This document shows positions 1-12,228 of a stretch of DNA of 64,000 bases, piece by piece; the first letter of the stretch is position 1, and every line of letters begins with the position of its first letter. Below the pieces are notes generated by a model that was not told where the DNA came from, ran no database searches, and saw only the letters and a program-made list of their open reading frames with translations. Location: the NCBI RefSeq assembly GCF_900963305.1, contig NC_042515.1, positions 2,960,377 through 3,024,376 of the forward strand, written 5' to 3'. The position numbers and the translations under genes are program-made. Source of the DNA: Echeneis naucrates. Lineage: Eukaryota; Chordata; Actinopteri; Carangiformes; Echeneidae.

Positions 1-250
<250 letters not shown>

Positions 251-1137
251 TTACTAACCTTCACCAGAAGCCACAACTCATCAATAAGAAAAACCAGGAC
301 GAGCCTGGATGGGAGAGAAGGGAAACACAGTGACTGGGGATGTTTACCAAAGCAATGAGCTGACATCAGCTAACGTGTTTTAGAAAAATATCCAGAAACA
401 CCACATTAATAATCCATCCACCTCATGGACCACGGAACATTTCTCACTATTTTATGGCTGGCTTGAACAATGAAAAGTGTTAATGTGTCCTAATGCAGAT
501 TACATGATAGGATATTGTTCTGATTACTCATTTCCTCCTCCCATCTCTCCTCTCGGCTCAGCCGGACGAGCCAGACAGACTGAGACAAAGCTTTTATTTT
601 AGTAGGAACATGTCAGCTTCTCTCTCTAATACAGACTTCATCTTCAGCTCATGGCACATAAAACTGAACTGGATGAATTATGCTTTGGCCCCTGATCACC
701 CAATCCTTAATAAAAGTCTGCAGCTTTATGTTAATATCCTTGTGTTGTTTTAGTTTCTGTGTGAGCTCAACAAAACAACAACACACTCAGGCAATGAAAG
801 GAGAAAGAGACTGAGGAACAAATCAGGATTACTCTCATCATACTAACCTAATATAGCCACCAAACAGACCAAAACGGGAATTCAACAACCATAAAACAGC
901 AACTGTTTGAGTAGGACCATCGGCCCGCTTTAGTCGGATCATTTGGGCAGAATCATGTTGATGTTTGACTTTCTGACAGATTAACTTTTAGTGAAGGCAG
1001 CTAGCCGTCGCTAGCTAAACAGGCTAACAAGTTAAACTCACAGCCGTTAACAAACAAACCACCGGCTAACTACAGTTAGCTTCCTGCTCCAGGCTTCGGT
1101 CTGAGCGGAAGTGGTTAAAAATCGGACAAAGACTTAC

Positions 1138-1250
1138 TGAGGTTTGTTCTCTGAGGGAGTCCAGGAGATTTACGAATCACTGAAAGTCTGATAGTGACAC
1201 GTAAGACTGTTCAAACCCCAACTCACTGCGAGACAGCGTGACACATCCGG
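1138..1250 (-). other. gmppb: Probable noncoding first exon and promoter area of gmppb
   Basis: On the minus strand a strong donor (CCTCA then GTAAGT) ends at 1138. No reading frame joins this stretch to the ATG at 238, so it is best read as a 5' UTR exon. Its upstream limit is a guess; no TATA box was seen. The intron of about 0.9 kb would remove 239-1137, although its acceptor was not fixed. Confidence 0.4.
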
Positions 1251-2636
1251 CTTCTGCTCCGAACTTTCAAAAGAAAAATCCTACCGCGTTGGTTTAGGTT
1301 GTTGGTCGGATTTGAATCACCGGATCTGCCGTTTGTCACCAAAATAAAAATAATAATAAACACCTGAACACTTTGACTCAAAAGAATCCTATTTTAGTCC
1401 GGTACTTTTTTGTCTATATTTATCTTTTTCACCTAATTAGCTTTTATTCTGAAAGCCAGATCACCCATTTTTCCGGTCTACGGCTCGGAGTTTCTAAAAT
1501 CCGTCGGAGCGTAATAAAAAAACAATATTACTATATATTTTATAGTATTACAAGAAAAAATAACACAAGTGTGATTGTATTTATTTATTTTGCGTCAGTT
1601 AATGACAAACATCATGAGCTTCAAATTTGCACAGTAGCTTTTGTCAAAAGTTTCTGGGAGCCCCCAAAAAACGACACGGTGGTACTTTCCAAACACTCTG
1701 GCTCCGCCTACTCGTCACTTCTACCCAATCAGAGAAAAACAGCGTGGCGGAGAGCGGTGGGTGGGCGTGGCTGTTAAATACGTTTAAATATGAATGAAGT
1801 AAATATTATCAGTTAAAGTCTAACCCGCCTGTCTACACTGTTAAAACTCATATCACTCTGATGTGTTGAATTGTTAATTTGACTCATTTAAGTGTATTTT
1901 TGTCATTTCTAACATTAAACTGAGCTTTCTGCTGACAGTAATTGGTTTCCACAACTTTGAAAGCAAAAAAACTAAAGCATCTTTTGCCCGCCTTTTAATG
2001 TGGATGAAGCAATCAGAGTTGAAAACAGATCCCCGAAAGAGCCAACAATCTGACTGTGGATCGACATTCGTCTCTGTGTTTGTTTAACGTTTTATAGGAC
2101 AGCTGAGCTCCTTGTTTGACCAAGATATTTCTTAGAATCATTGATGGTTATGTAGAATTAGCAGGAGCCATGTTCCTCCTGCTACAAATATGAGTTACAG
2201 ACTAACAATAATTAGTAAACCAGCATGACTTCAGCCTCCATGCACTGCTTCAGTGCAGCCATACATGGCTGTGTATGCAGCCTTCAATGGAATTTCTTTG
2301 GTATTGGTACCAACTACCAAATCTCTCATACTGTGACATCTCTAAATAAAATCCGCCAAGGCAATCATCTCTAAGAAAAAAAATTTAACAAACTGTATTT
2401 CATTACTTTCTTAAAGTAACAAACAAACACTGAATATCAGTGATGTGAAATCATATTGTTATATATTAAGGGCCATTAAAAAACACAACATGGACTTGAC
2501 ATATTAGTCGTTGTTCAGTCGTATCATAAAATCTGTAGTAAACCCAGGAACTCTGGAAGTGTAAAGAAATTCAAGATCAGACGGCACTGGCACAAGTTCT
2601 CTGACGGATTGTGTCCAAGAGAATGGAGGTCAGAGG
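1251..2636. other. gmppb upstream region and pde12 3' flank, no gene seen
   Basis: This is AT-rich sequence between the presumed gmppb transcription start and the pde12 stop codon. It should hold the pde12 3' UTR on the minus strand. I see no conserved-looking coding frame, RNA gene or recognisable transposon. Confidence 0.5.
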
Positions 2637-5600
2637 TCAGGGGTTCCAGCGCAGGTCACAGACAAGGGCGATGTGGTCAGAGGGGTGAGCCACACTGGGG
2701 AGAGCCTCGTAGGTGGTGACCTCTTGGTGGCTGGGTAGAGGGATCACCTGTTCCACCTGAGTGGACACACATCAGATAATTTGTGGCACCGACCATTTGT
2801 CTTGGTAAACTTATCAAACTGAAATTAAATCTGTGGATGGAAATTATCATTCAAAATAATTTGTATGGATTTAGTCAATATTCGTACCTGCATGCGGTCA
2901 GGCTGTATGAAGATGTAGTCCAGGCAGCCATGAAATCCTCCCACATAGTTGGTGTAGGCTGGCTGGTTGCAGGCACTCAGCAGTGGGGGTAAGGTGGAGA
3001 GCAGCTCCATACTGCAGGACTCCTCTGGCCCTGAGCTGCTCCAGTCGGCATGCTGCTGAGGAACCGCAGCCTCACTGACCAACTGAAACACACCTGAAGG
3101 AGGAGGAGGGCATGAACAAAGAAAACTCACCACTAGAGCGACAAAATGATATTGACTCTTTTTATTGTGTCTCCTGCTGGTGGAGTTACCTGAGGTAGGG
3201 GAGGAGTTGAAGTCTCCACAAAAGATCAGGGGAGCCCCAGGTGCAAACTCATCGATCACATGAGTCAGGTGTTTCAGAGCCACACCCATCTGGACCAAAC
3301 GAATGTTCCCTCCTTCAAATGACATTAATTCACTTTTCAGACATTTGTTCTAATGTAAATTACAAAGATACAAACTATCACTCTGCTTCTTAATGTCACT
3401 GACTTCTCTGTGTGTTGTTTTACCTTTTGGGTGCCAGTACAGGTGAGTGTTGGCCACACAGACCTTCCTGTCTGGCTTGTTCAGGTCTTTCAGGATACTG
3501 ACCTGCAGAGAGATGAAAGATTCATAAATGTAAGAGGTGTTTTTAGAAATTCAAAGATTCAGTCTTAAAATAAAGATTTCTTTATTAAAACCACCAAACT
3601 GTAAATGTTGCATGAAGCAGGCCTGATTCTTCATCCTCCAAATTATTCTTCTGCAGTCTGACATACCTGCAGTGTGGTGGATCTCTGCAGTATCCTCTCC
3701 TTCAGGGCACCGACAGCAGAGACCTTCTCCAGCAGCTCAGAGTGGGTGGGGTCAGAGGTCAACGCCTCGCTCAGCATGATGTCATGACAACTCAGTAGCT
3801 GGAACTTTGACCTAATTAAAAAAAAAAAAAAAAAAAAAAAGGTGAGGTGACTTTTTAATTACCTGATATAACCTGGATTTACATTTTAAAAAATGTAGCA
3901 ACAAGAAGATGAAGACATTTTCTTCAAATTCACACAGCCAGCAGATCTGACCTGCGGTAGAAAGTGCTCAGTCCTTCATGCTGCTTCTCTTTTACCCTGA
4001 AAACACCGTCCAGACCGAAGGCATCCAGAGCTGGAGTGAGAATGTCCACAAATACTCCTGAAAAAGCCAAAGTAGTCAAAAAGAATCATTAAAGTATCCA
4101 CTATAAGACCATAATTAACAGAAAAAGAAAATTAATTTCATGTCAGAGCTGCATGTTATCTTTGAAAACCTCAAGCTTTCAAAGCTTCTGGCAACGATGA
4201 TCACTGTCTCATACCAATCTACCTTTGATCACGATTATTCTTCTGATGGATTAATCTATCCAACATTTTTTCCTTTGATAGACTGATTGACTGTTTAGAC
4301 ATCACAAAACTCCTTTAGCTGAATCAGGTCTTATATACATTAATTTGGTGGATGCATTTCCCTGATTGACAAGAATAAACACTGTCCCCAACAAATTAAC
4401 TGATTACCTTTGTCGACCTCCTGCAGACAGATAATGTCGGCATTGTATCCTGCCAGTTCTTTCTTGATCAGGTTCTGTCTGTAGTCCAGCTGCAGGGCGT
4501 AGGGGGCGCAGTACGGGTAAAGCACCGTCTTAGACAGCTCCGTCTGGGCGTAGACATCAGCGAGGATGTTGTACGACACCACCCTCACCGACGGCCACTC
4601 CGTCTGTTTGACCGTGTATGCGTGTCGGTTGTCAAACGTGCACACACCTGGTCCGGCCTCCACAGCTCCGGCAGAGACCAGCTCCTTAGTCAGGCCGCTG
4701 CGACTTCCATCTTTGGGCGTGCAACAGAGTTTCAACCTACAGCCAATGTCCTGATTGGACGGGACGTGGACTCTCCCGCTTCCTACCTCAATCCAACCTG
4801 GTTCTTCAGCACTTTCTGGCCTGGAACAGGAAGTAGGAGGAGAAGATAATGAAAGAAGAGGAAAATGGCTCAACCTCCAACACTTCTTTAACTCGATTGA
4901 ATTAAATACGAGACTGTTTTTCTATTCTGACAATCCTATAATTTATAACAGCCTTTCATACTACGTTTATACTTGTCAAGTGTAATCTAGAGAACACAAA
5001 GAGGATAAAGATGTTTCAAATATTGTATATAACTTTTATAAATATAAAACTTGTCTCTGGAGTCCATTAGATTATACAGGTGTTTTTTTTTCTATACACG
5101 GTCTCCAGTGATCTGGGGATCAAAATAAAAAAGTGAACTCCCCCTTTGTGTTTTCACAAATCTATGACCGCTCCTGCACCACTTTACACTCACATTGTCA
5201 TTACAGTGATATGATATGTGGTGTGATACGTGTTTAACCTCAAACTGGTCTCAAGCAGTCTAGATAGGGATTTCTTTTTGCCTTCATAAATGTAAATACA
5301 AGGTTTAGGAAAATCTAATCATGTCACATAGCTTTAAATTGGGGGTTTGATCTTGATTCTCTTCTACCACCAATGACTCTGGTGTCAGGAGGATTTATTA
5401 CTGAGCTTTTTCACTGGGTTGCATTAAACTTTGGGTTTTTGTTACCTCGTGTTCGGGGCCTTTTCTTTGTACCAAGTGAACTCGCAGTCCCGCAGGTTTC
5501 CAAACTCCACCTCCAGTTTGGGACAGACGGGGAACCCGGCCAGCAGGGACACCGGCAGCTCCGCGGTGGTGAAGGTGGGCGCGTTTCTGTTCACGGAGTA

Positions 5601-6017
5601 TCTGACGTCTCCCACCTGCAGCACGGCTCCGTCCCTCCAGGCCTCGGAGTTCAGCGCCGTGCCGGGCACCTCGTCCCCGCCGTAGAACAGCTTCACGGCC
5701 ACCGGCTCCGGGGCTTCACTCGGCTGCTGCGCCCGCTGCTTCTTCGACTTCTTGGCCTTTCCTTGCCCCTTGGCGAAGTTGTTGGAGATCCGGGTCAGGA
5801 CTTTCTCCAGCGGTTCGTCCTGGTCCCGCAGCATGTGCTTGTGGCTGCCGTCCAGACAGAAAGCGATGGTGAGTTTGGGCTCCCCGGGGAGACACCTCAC
5901 CACGACGGGCTCCATCCTGCCGAGGAGGCGGCAGGCTCGGCTCAGGGATCTCGGCAGGGAGGAGGAGAGCAGGCGGCCGGGGAGCAGCGACAGAGCAGCG
6001 GAGAGGTGGTTCAACAT
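2637..6017 (-). CDS. pde12: 2',5'-phosphodiesterase 12, complete (8 exons, 587 aa)
   Basis: PDE12 is a mitochondrial-matrix exonuclease that trims poly(A) from mitochondrial transcripts and degrades 2',5'-oligoadenylates made by OAS enzymes. Exons, in transcript order: 5446-6017, 4408-4820, 3952-4057, 3667-3811, 3424-3502, 3190-3312, 2888-3093, 2637-2756. All phases match and the stop is TGA at 2639-2637. Residues 1-34 are basic and serine/leucine-rich (starting MLNHLSAALSLLPGR), as expected of a mitochondrial presequence; an internal MEPVVVRC aligns with the conserved core. The exonuclease-endonuclease-phosphatase domain shows SYNILAD (about 273-279), LQEVD with Glu325, HLYWHP (432-437), CGDFN with Asp472 and Asn474, and SDH at 574-576. 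These are the expected metal and catalytic residues. Human PDE12 is 609 residues, so the length fits. The acceptor of exon 6 has a poor pyrimidine tract. Confidence 0.95.
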
Positions 6018-6510
6018 GAAGACCCAGGTGGCTTCAGGTGGAGGACACAGATCAGATATATCAGGCCGACCGCATCAGATGACAGTAAAACCTTCAAGAT
6101 AACAAGTCACCTGTTAGCCATTACCTGTCAGCTCACTTTAGACTCACTACCTGACAATTTAAACACAGGCAATCACGTCAGCCAACCAAAACACAAATTA
6201 CTAACCGTCCGGTGAAAGGTAAACAGCAGGTAAAGAGCTCACCTGGTGGCTAAAGCTACGCCGGCTAGCTCGATGCTAACAGTGGAGGCCGCCTGTTTAA
6301 TTTGAGCTCCAGCAGTTTGAATAACAGCTAAAAAGAAAACAAAAACGACCCAGAAATAAAACGGCAGCTTAAAACGACCCGCAGTATTTAATATTTACAG
6401 AATTAGAGCATCAGCTGTCTGCACTTCCACGGCGTGTAGCTGCCGCCGTTTCTTCTTCGGTTGTTTAATTCTGGTGGTGTGAAACAAACAAAATGGCGCA
6501 TCACCGCCGC
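6018..6510 (-). promoter_or_regulatory. pde12: pde12 promoter and 5' flank with a YY1-type site
   Basis: Upstream of the pde12 ATG there is no TATA box. At 6489-6498 the plus strand reads CAAAATGGCG, the reverse complement of the YY1 consensus CGCCATTTTG, a common element near starts of housekeeping genes. The transcription start is probably within a few hundred bases of the ATG, with the site just upstream or inside the leader. The assignment rests on motif match only. Confidence 0.4.
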
Positions 6511-7194
6511 CAGCTGGTGAAGACTGTGAACTACAACAAAAAAATTACCCGGTAAATAAATGAAAACCAAATTGTTATAATTCTAGAAATAATAAAAAAG
6601 GACATGAAATTAATACTAAAAAGAAGTAAAATGTGTTAAATTAGCTAACAAAAGACAAATTCAGAGGAAGCAGGATTAAATAATATGTCATAATGAAAGC
6701 TGAGTTTAAATTAAATTATATTCTGTTGTTTCACATTTTCCTATTAATGCTTTTGTCACATGGACTATTACATTGATGTCATTATTATTTAATACTATAT
6801 TAATATCAATCACAGAGCTGATAAATACTCCCATGTGTCTTTGTTTGTTCAGTTTCAAATATTACAAACATTATAAATAAATTGACCAAATGGAAATTTC
6901 ACCATTTCACTTTTTTTTTTACTTGGACATGATAAAGAACCAGAGTTACTAACAGTCCCCAATGAAACAAGAGATGCTTTTCAATGTCTACTTTTTTATT
7001 TAATTAAATTTTTTTACAAAGACAAATACAGAAATTCACAAACAAAAAAATACAAAAACACTATTAATATATGTTTTTTTAAAAAAAGATATCCTGAGCT
7101 GAAAGCACCATCAATCCGGAGGTTTGCCGTCAGTTTTTAGCATCCAATCATCCTTCCTTCTCATAATGTCATAATGTCATAATGTTTGTTTCCA
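6511..7194. other. atp6ap1l 3' UTR and intergenic spacer
   Basis: This is AT-rich sequence. A minus-strand AATAAA lies at 6995-7000, about 200 bases past the atp6ap1l stop, and is a good candidate polyadenylation signal. A short (ATAATGTC) direct repeat of about three units sits near 7163-7185. No coding frame was recognised. Confidence 0.5.
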
Positions 7195-8850
7195 CTACAG
7201 AATATTTTTCTCAGCCTCACTTTCCATACAGCAGTGTTCAGACTCTTCGATGTTTTGCGGGAAATAGATGTCTTCCTTGTGTTCGTCGTCGTGCTCAATG
7301 TGTTTGAGGTGGATGACCATGTGCAGGGCGTAGGCCAGGACCAGCAGCAGGATGAGGGAAGTGACGAGGCCCATCAGGATGGCCGGTGTCAGGAAGGTGG
7401 CGCAGTCACTCACAGGAGAAAACCTCCCGGAGGTGACGTTGAATGCCTGAATCTGAGGAAAGGACAGAGGACAACATTTTCAAATTTATGAAGAAGATAC
7501 AATTTTTTATGTAAAGGCCTCACCCACGCTGCAACCCAGAAACGGTAGGTGGTAGGAGATGAATGAATGAATGGATGAATGTTTCAAAGCCATTCATTCT
7601 TACATATTTTCAAAAGTAAAATCATCAATGTTTCCATTCTAAGAGTGAAATGTTTCAGTTTTTAAGGTAATTGATGATGTTTCAGAGGTGTGATTAACTG
7701 TCCTGGGAATATCTAACCCTAACCCAGCCTGAAGTTAAAAGTCTAATTTGAAATCAGATTGAAACTGAGTGATCTGCTCAGCTCACATTAACCCTAACCC
7801 TTATTAAAAATAAATGATCTAAATAGTGATCATGTATCAAAATGCACAGTGAAATGGAACAAACAAATAAAAAAAAAATTTTCTTTTTTTTTTTTATACA
7901 TAAATTATGCTTTTGTTCTTGTGTGTTTTTTGTTTTTGGAATACAAAGCTTGCAGGGTTTTAGGGTTGGGGTAACAGACCTGGAAGTCGGTGAAGGTGAT
8001 GGCCCAGCGGCGGGCGTGGTTGGTGCTGGGCAGCAGCAGGGTGCTGTAGCGCTGCAGGCTGCTGACATGGAGGCAGTGATAGGAGGAGGAGGCCGGAGCG
8101 TACACCTCACTGGTGTTGAACACAGCCTCTTCAGAGACGTTGTACATCAGAGAGACGCTGTCCACCGAGAACCACCACTGACCTGAAGACTCGTAGAAAG
8201 TGTTGGACAGCTGCAGTCTGACCACGGGGGGGGGGGGGGGGGTGATTCAGTCAGCCCAAACCTCACTGTTCTCCCACAACAGATCAACAGATCAGACAAT
8301 TTTCTTCTAAATGAGACCATAAACGCATCAGAAAAACTGAATGAGCAAACGAATAAAGTGAGATGGTTCTCCGTTTTACCATAGACTTCAATTCAACCTT
8401 ATTTCTGATCTTACCAGTGGAGTCGTCCTGTGATGGTCATCAGGTAGAATGAAGGTTTAAGGCTCGTCAGCATTGACTTCACTAACTTTACAGTTTGGTG
8501 TTTAATTATCAGGTGAAACAGCTAACCTGATGGAGAGGCCTCGCAGATCCTCCACGTCTCCAAAGCTCATGACCAGCCTTCAGACAGACAGGCAGGCAGA
8601 CAGGCAGACAGAGGGTCAGACAGACAGACAGACAGGCAGGGGGTCAGACAGACAGACAGAAAGGCAGACAGACAGGGGGTCAGACAGACAGGCAGGCAGA
8701 GGGTCAGACAGACAGACAGACAGTCAGGGGGTCAGACAGACAGACAGAAAGGCAGACAGACAGGGGGTCAGACAGACAGGCAGACAGGGGGTCAGACAGA
8801 CAGGCAGGCAGGCAGGAAGGCAGGCAGAGGGTCAGACAGACAGACAGACA

Positions 8851-8883
<33 letters not shown>

Positions 8884-8889
8884 AGGGTC

Positions 8890-8930
<41 letters not shown>

Positions 8931-9122
8931 GGCAGGCAGAGGGTCAGACAGACAGACAGACAGTCAGGGGGTCAGACAGACAGACAGAAAGGCAGACAGA
9001 CAGGGGGTCAGACAGGCAGGCAGACAGGGGGTCAGACAGACAGGCAGGCAGAGGGTCAGAAAGACAGACAGACAGACAGGCAGGCAGAGGGTCAGACAGA
9101 CAGACAGACAGACAGGCAGGCA

Positions 9123-9155
<33 letters not shown>

Positions 9156-9161
9156 AGGGTC

Positions 9162-9202
<41 letters not shown>

Positions 9203-11993
9203 GGCAGGCAGAGGGTCAGACAGACAGACAGACAGACAGGCAGACTTGTTATCCTGACCTTATGGACTCATTGTGATGTGCAGGATTTTGGACAGTCATC
9301 CTGAAGGTTTACATACGTGGCCTTGTCCTGGTGGCAGACCGACTGGCTGGTGTCGACGGGCTTCTGAGGAGAAAAGGCCAGCTCCGTCAGGTCCAGCTGC
9401 TTCTGCTTGTCGTAGCGGAGAGACAGTTTCCTGGCCTGGAACAAGACACAGGGCACCCCGTTGGACAACACCTGGTGGACGGTGGAGGATGATGAGACAG
9501 TTAACGAAGGTGAAAGCTGCTTCTCTCTCTGTTATGTTTTCTCCGTGCTGGCTACGTCACCTTGAGCGGAGAGAACGGGACTGCAGCTCGTGGCATCTGA
9601 AGCAGCTTCCTCCGCGTCACCTCTGGAGGCTGAAAGAAAGAAATCATCTGTAAATGAGATAAACTCACGTGGAGGCAATTCTGGTCTTTAAACAGGTAAA
9701 AAAATGATGCGTGTTTTCCTTCAAAGCATGTTATTATATGTAAGAGTTTTTTTATGTGTTTTATGCTTTTTTTATGTGTTGTATCTTCACTAATTCTTTC
9801 CTGACATTCTACCTCCTTCCCTTTCTGCAGATGATTTTACCAGCAGCGGAGCTAAAATCTCTGTTTGAACAGAGGAGCCGGTTTACCTGCAGCATTCTTC
9901 TGAACGGTTGGTCGGCAGGCACCAAACTGTCCTGCAGCTGCAGTACCAGAGAGACGGCAGCGCTGCAAACGGAAGTGACAGGAGAGGCAAAAATAACTCA
10001 AATGAATGTGTTATTTATTTTTTAAATGATCAAAAAATGTTTTTTTCATCACAGCTTTAGCTGTCAGTAGTGCTGCTGAATTTATCAGATATTACATAAT
10101 AAAAAGTTAAGCCTTTTTCCATTCTTTTAATTTCACATTTGTAAAGTTAATTTAATAGTTACTTCTCTGCTCTTATTTATCTTATTTATCTTTATATGCT
10201 GAAAATATTCTTTCGTTTAAAAAATTTTTTAATTTAAAATGTAAAAAAATTGCTGCCTGAGAATCTAATTATGACTCATAATCAACATATGGACACATAA
10301 AAATTAGTGACAGTTGACACAGAAAAGATGATGGGACATAATGATGACATGTCAAAGGGTCATCAACAAGATTTTATGAAGGTTAGAGGAAGAGGAGAGT
10401 ACCCAGAATGCACCTGTGTAGTCCAGTGACCCAGCCTTTCGCCCTGAGGATTAGTATCTAAGGTAACAGACAGTCTGGCACAGAGATGAACGGTTGTTGT
10501 GAGGACTCTCTCTGAGCCGGATTACAGAGAAAGAAATAAGTGACAGAAAATAATGATATAGAGTTATTTTTTATGACAATCAGCTCGATACCAAACAAAG
10601 ACAAAACCTTCAGCACAGAATCTGCTACAGATGAGAGACGCCACGATGGGGACGGAGCTTTAATAAATCATCCTCAGAAATAGTCTGGAGATTAAAGCCC
10701 CAGTTAACTTTCAATCTGAAATATTTCTCTGTAACATCAGATATTAAAGAGGAAAGAGGAAAACATTTAAAGAAGGAAAACACGTCCTTGGTCGCTGTTT
10801 ATTAAAGAGTGCAGGACTGAAAAACGGTTTCCGCTTCTGAGGATGAAGTTCGATCACCTTTGGTTCTTCTTAAATTCTCGCAGGTTAGCTCTGGATCTTG
10901 GTGTCTGTGAGCTCCAGATCAAAACTACTCAGCAACCACAAAGAGGACTAAAAGATCATCAGCCAGGTCAGTGGACACGCAGCATCATGACACACCACAA
11001 CCTGCTAGCCCAGCTGTTAACTAACTAAACCGTCCCCTAGATAACTGAGCAACTCCATCTGCTGACGAAGGCCGACAGATCGGCTGAAAGCTTCAGGGAC
11101 AATAAGTGATTTGGACCTGCTGCCTGGAAGTATGTGACGCTGCAAAGTTTGAAGTCAGAGGCGACAAACCGGAGAGAAGGAAAAGAGGAGGGGGCATTTT
11201 AAATCATTTGATTTAATGTTTTGTCACTCTGAACTGACTCCACATCTGTGTTAGAGTATTTATTCTACAGATGAGTGAAGGGTTAGGGTGTGAAGGGCTT
11301 CCTGAGGGCTGAAGGGAAATAAATTAATTCCATACCCTCAAAACAACGACAGAATGTAAAGCTTTTGGTCATCACTTTTGTAGTCAAAAGTCCTGATCAG
11401 AGGGACGGCAGTCAGAACGTACAATATTTAATTAGAAAATCTGTAAGAAATCAGATGAACTCAAAACAAAACTCTCACTGAGGTCATTAAGGGAGGAGCC
11501 TTCAAAATGTCCAGGACCAAAAACAAGCTCATCTATACGAGGCTGGCTCATGTCCCAGCTCTGTGGAAGGACGTCCTGCCCATCAGGATGAAATATCTCT
11601 CAGTGAATGTGGAATAAAACGCCTTTCAAATGGTTTAGAGCGACACACAGTGCTGCCAAATGCAGCCGGACTCACTGAGTCCCCAAAGCCCTACAAAGAC
11701 AGGTTTAGTCCCTGCTGAGTACTGGGTGAGAGGGCGGCTGTGGATTGTGCGATTGCACTGATTACATAATAATGCATGTTCGCATTTTTACAGACACACA
11801 CCCACACACACTGGCTGTGAAGGACGGAGGGGCTCCTGGCCACGAGGAGATGTTGCAGCTTCCCTCTCTTTTACAATGAACATCTGCACACTTTAAAAAG
11901 TGACACATTGCAAACAGTTGTCTCTTTACACATCCATCCTCATCACCATCATCCTCATCATCATCATCCTCATCATCATCATCATCATCATCC

Positions 11994-12030
<37 letters not shown>

Positions 12031-12068
12031 CATCATCATCATCATCATCATCATCCTATTCCTCATCC

Positions 12069-12099
<31 letters not shown>

Positions 12100-12197
12100 C
12101 ATCATCATCCTCATCATCATCATCCTCATCATCATCATCATCTTCATCATCATCCTCATCCTCATCATCATCATCGTCATCATCCTATTCCTCATCC

Positions 12198-12228
<31 letters not shown>

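Noticed and set aside
5373-6215. 280-codon plus-strand frame opposite pde12 exon 1
   Set aside because: Shadow of the GC-rich pde12 coding exon on the minus strand, which carries the conserved PDE12 sequence.
7712-7802. Two short CCCTAACCC-type telomere-like motifs
   Set aside because: Each has only about two units; such short motifs are common in fish introns and do not mark a fusion point.
8530-9276. Long open frame of Asp-Arg-Gln-Thr repeats on the plus strand
   Set aside because: It is the CAGA/CAGG minisatellite read in an open frame; the composition is fully explained by the repeat and the tract lies in an intron of atp6ap1l on the other strand.
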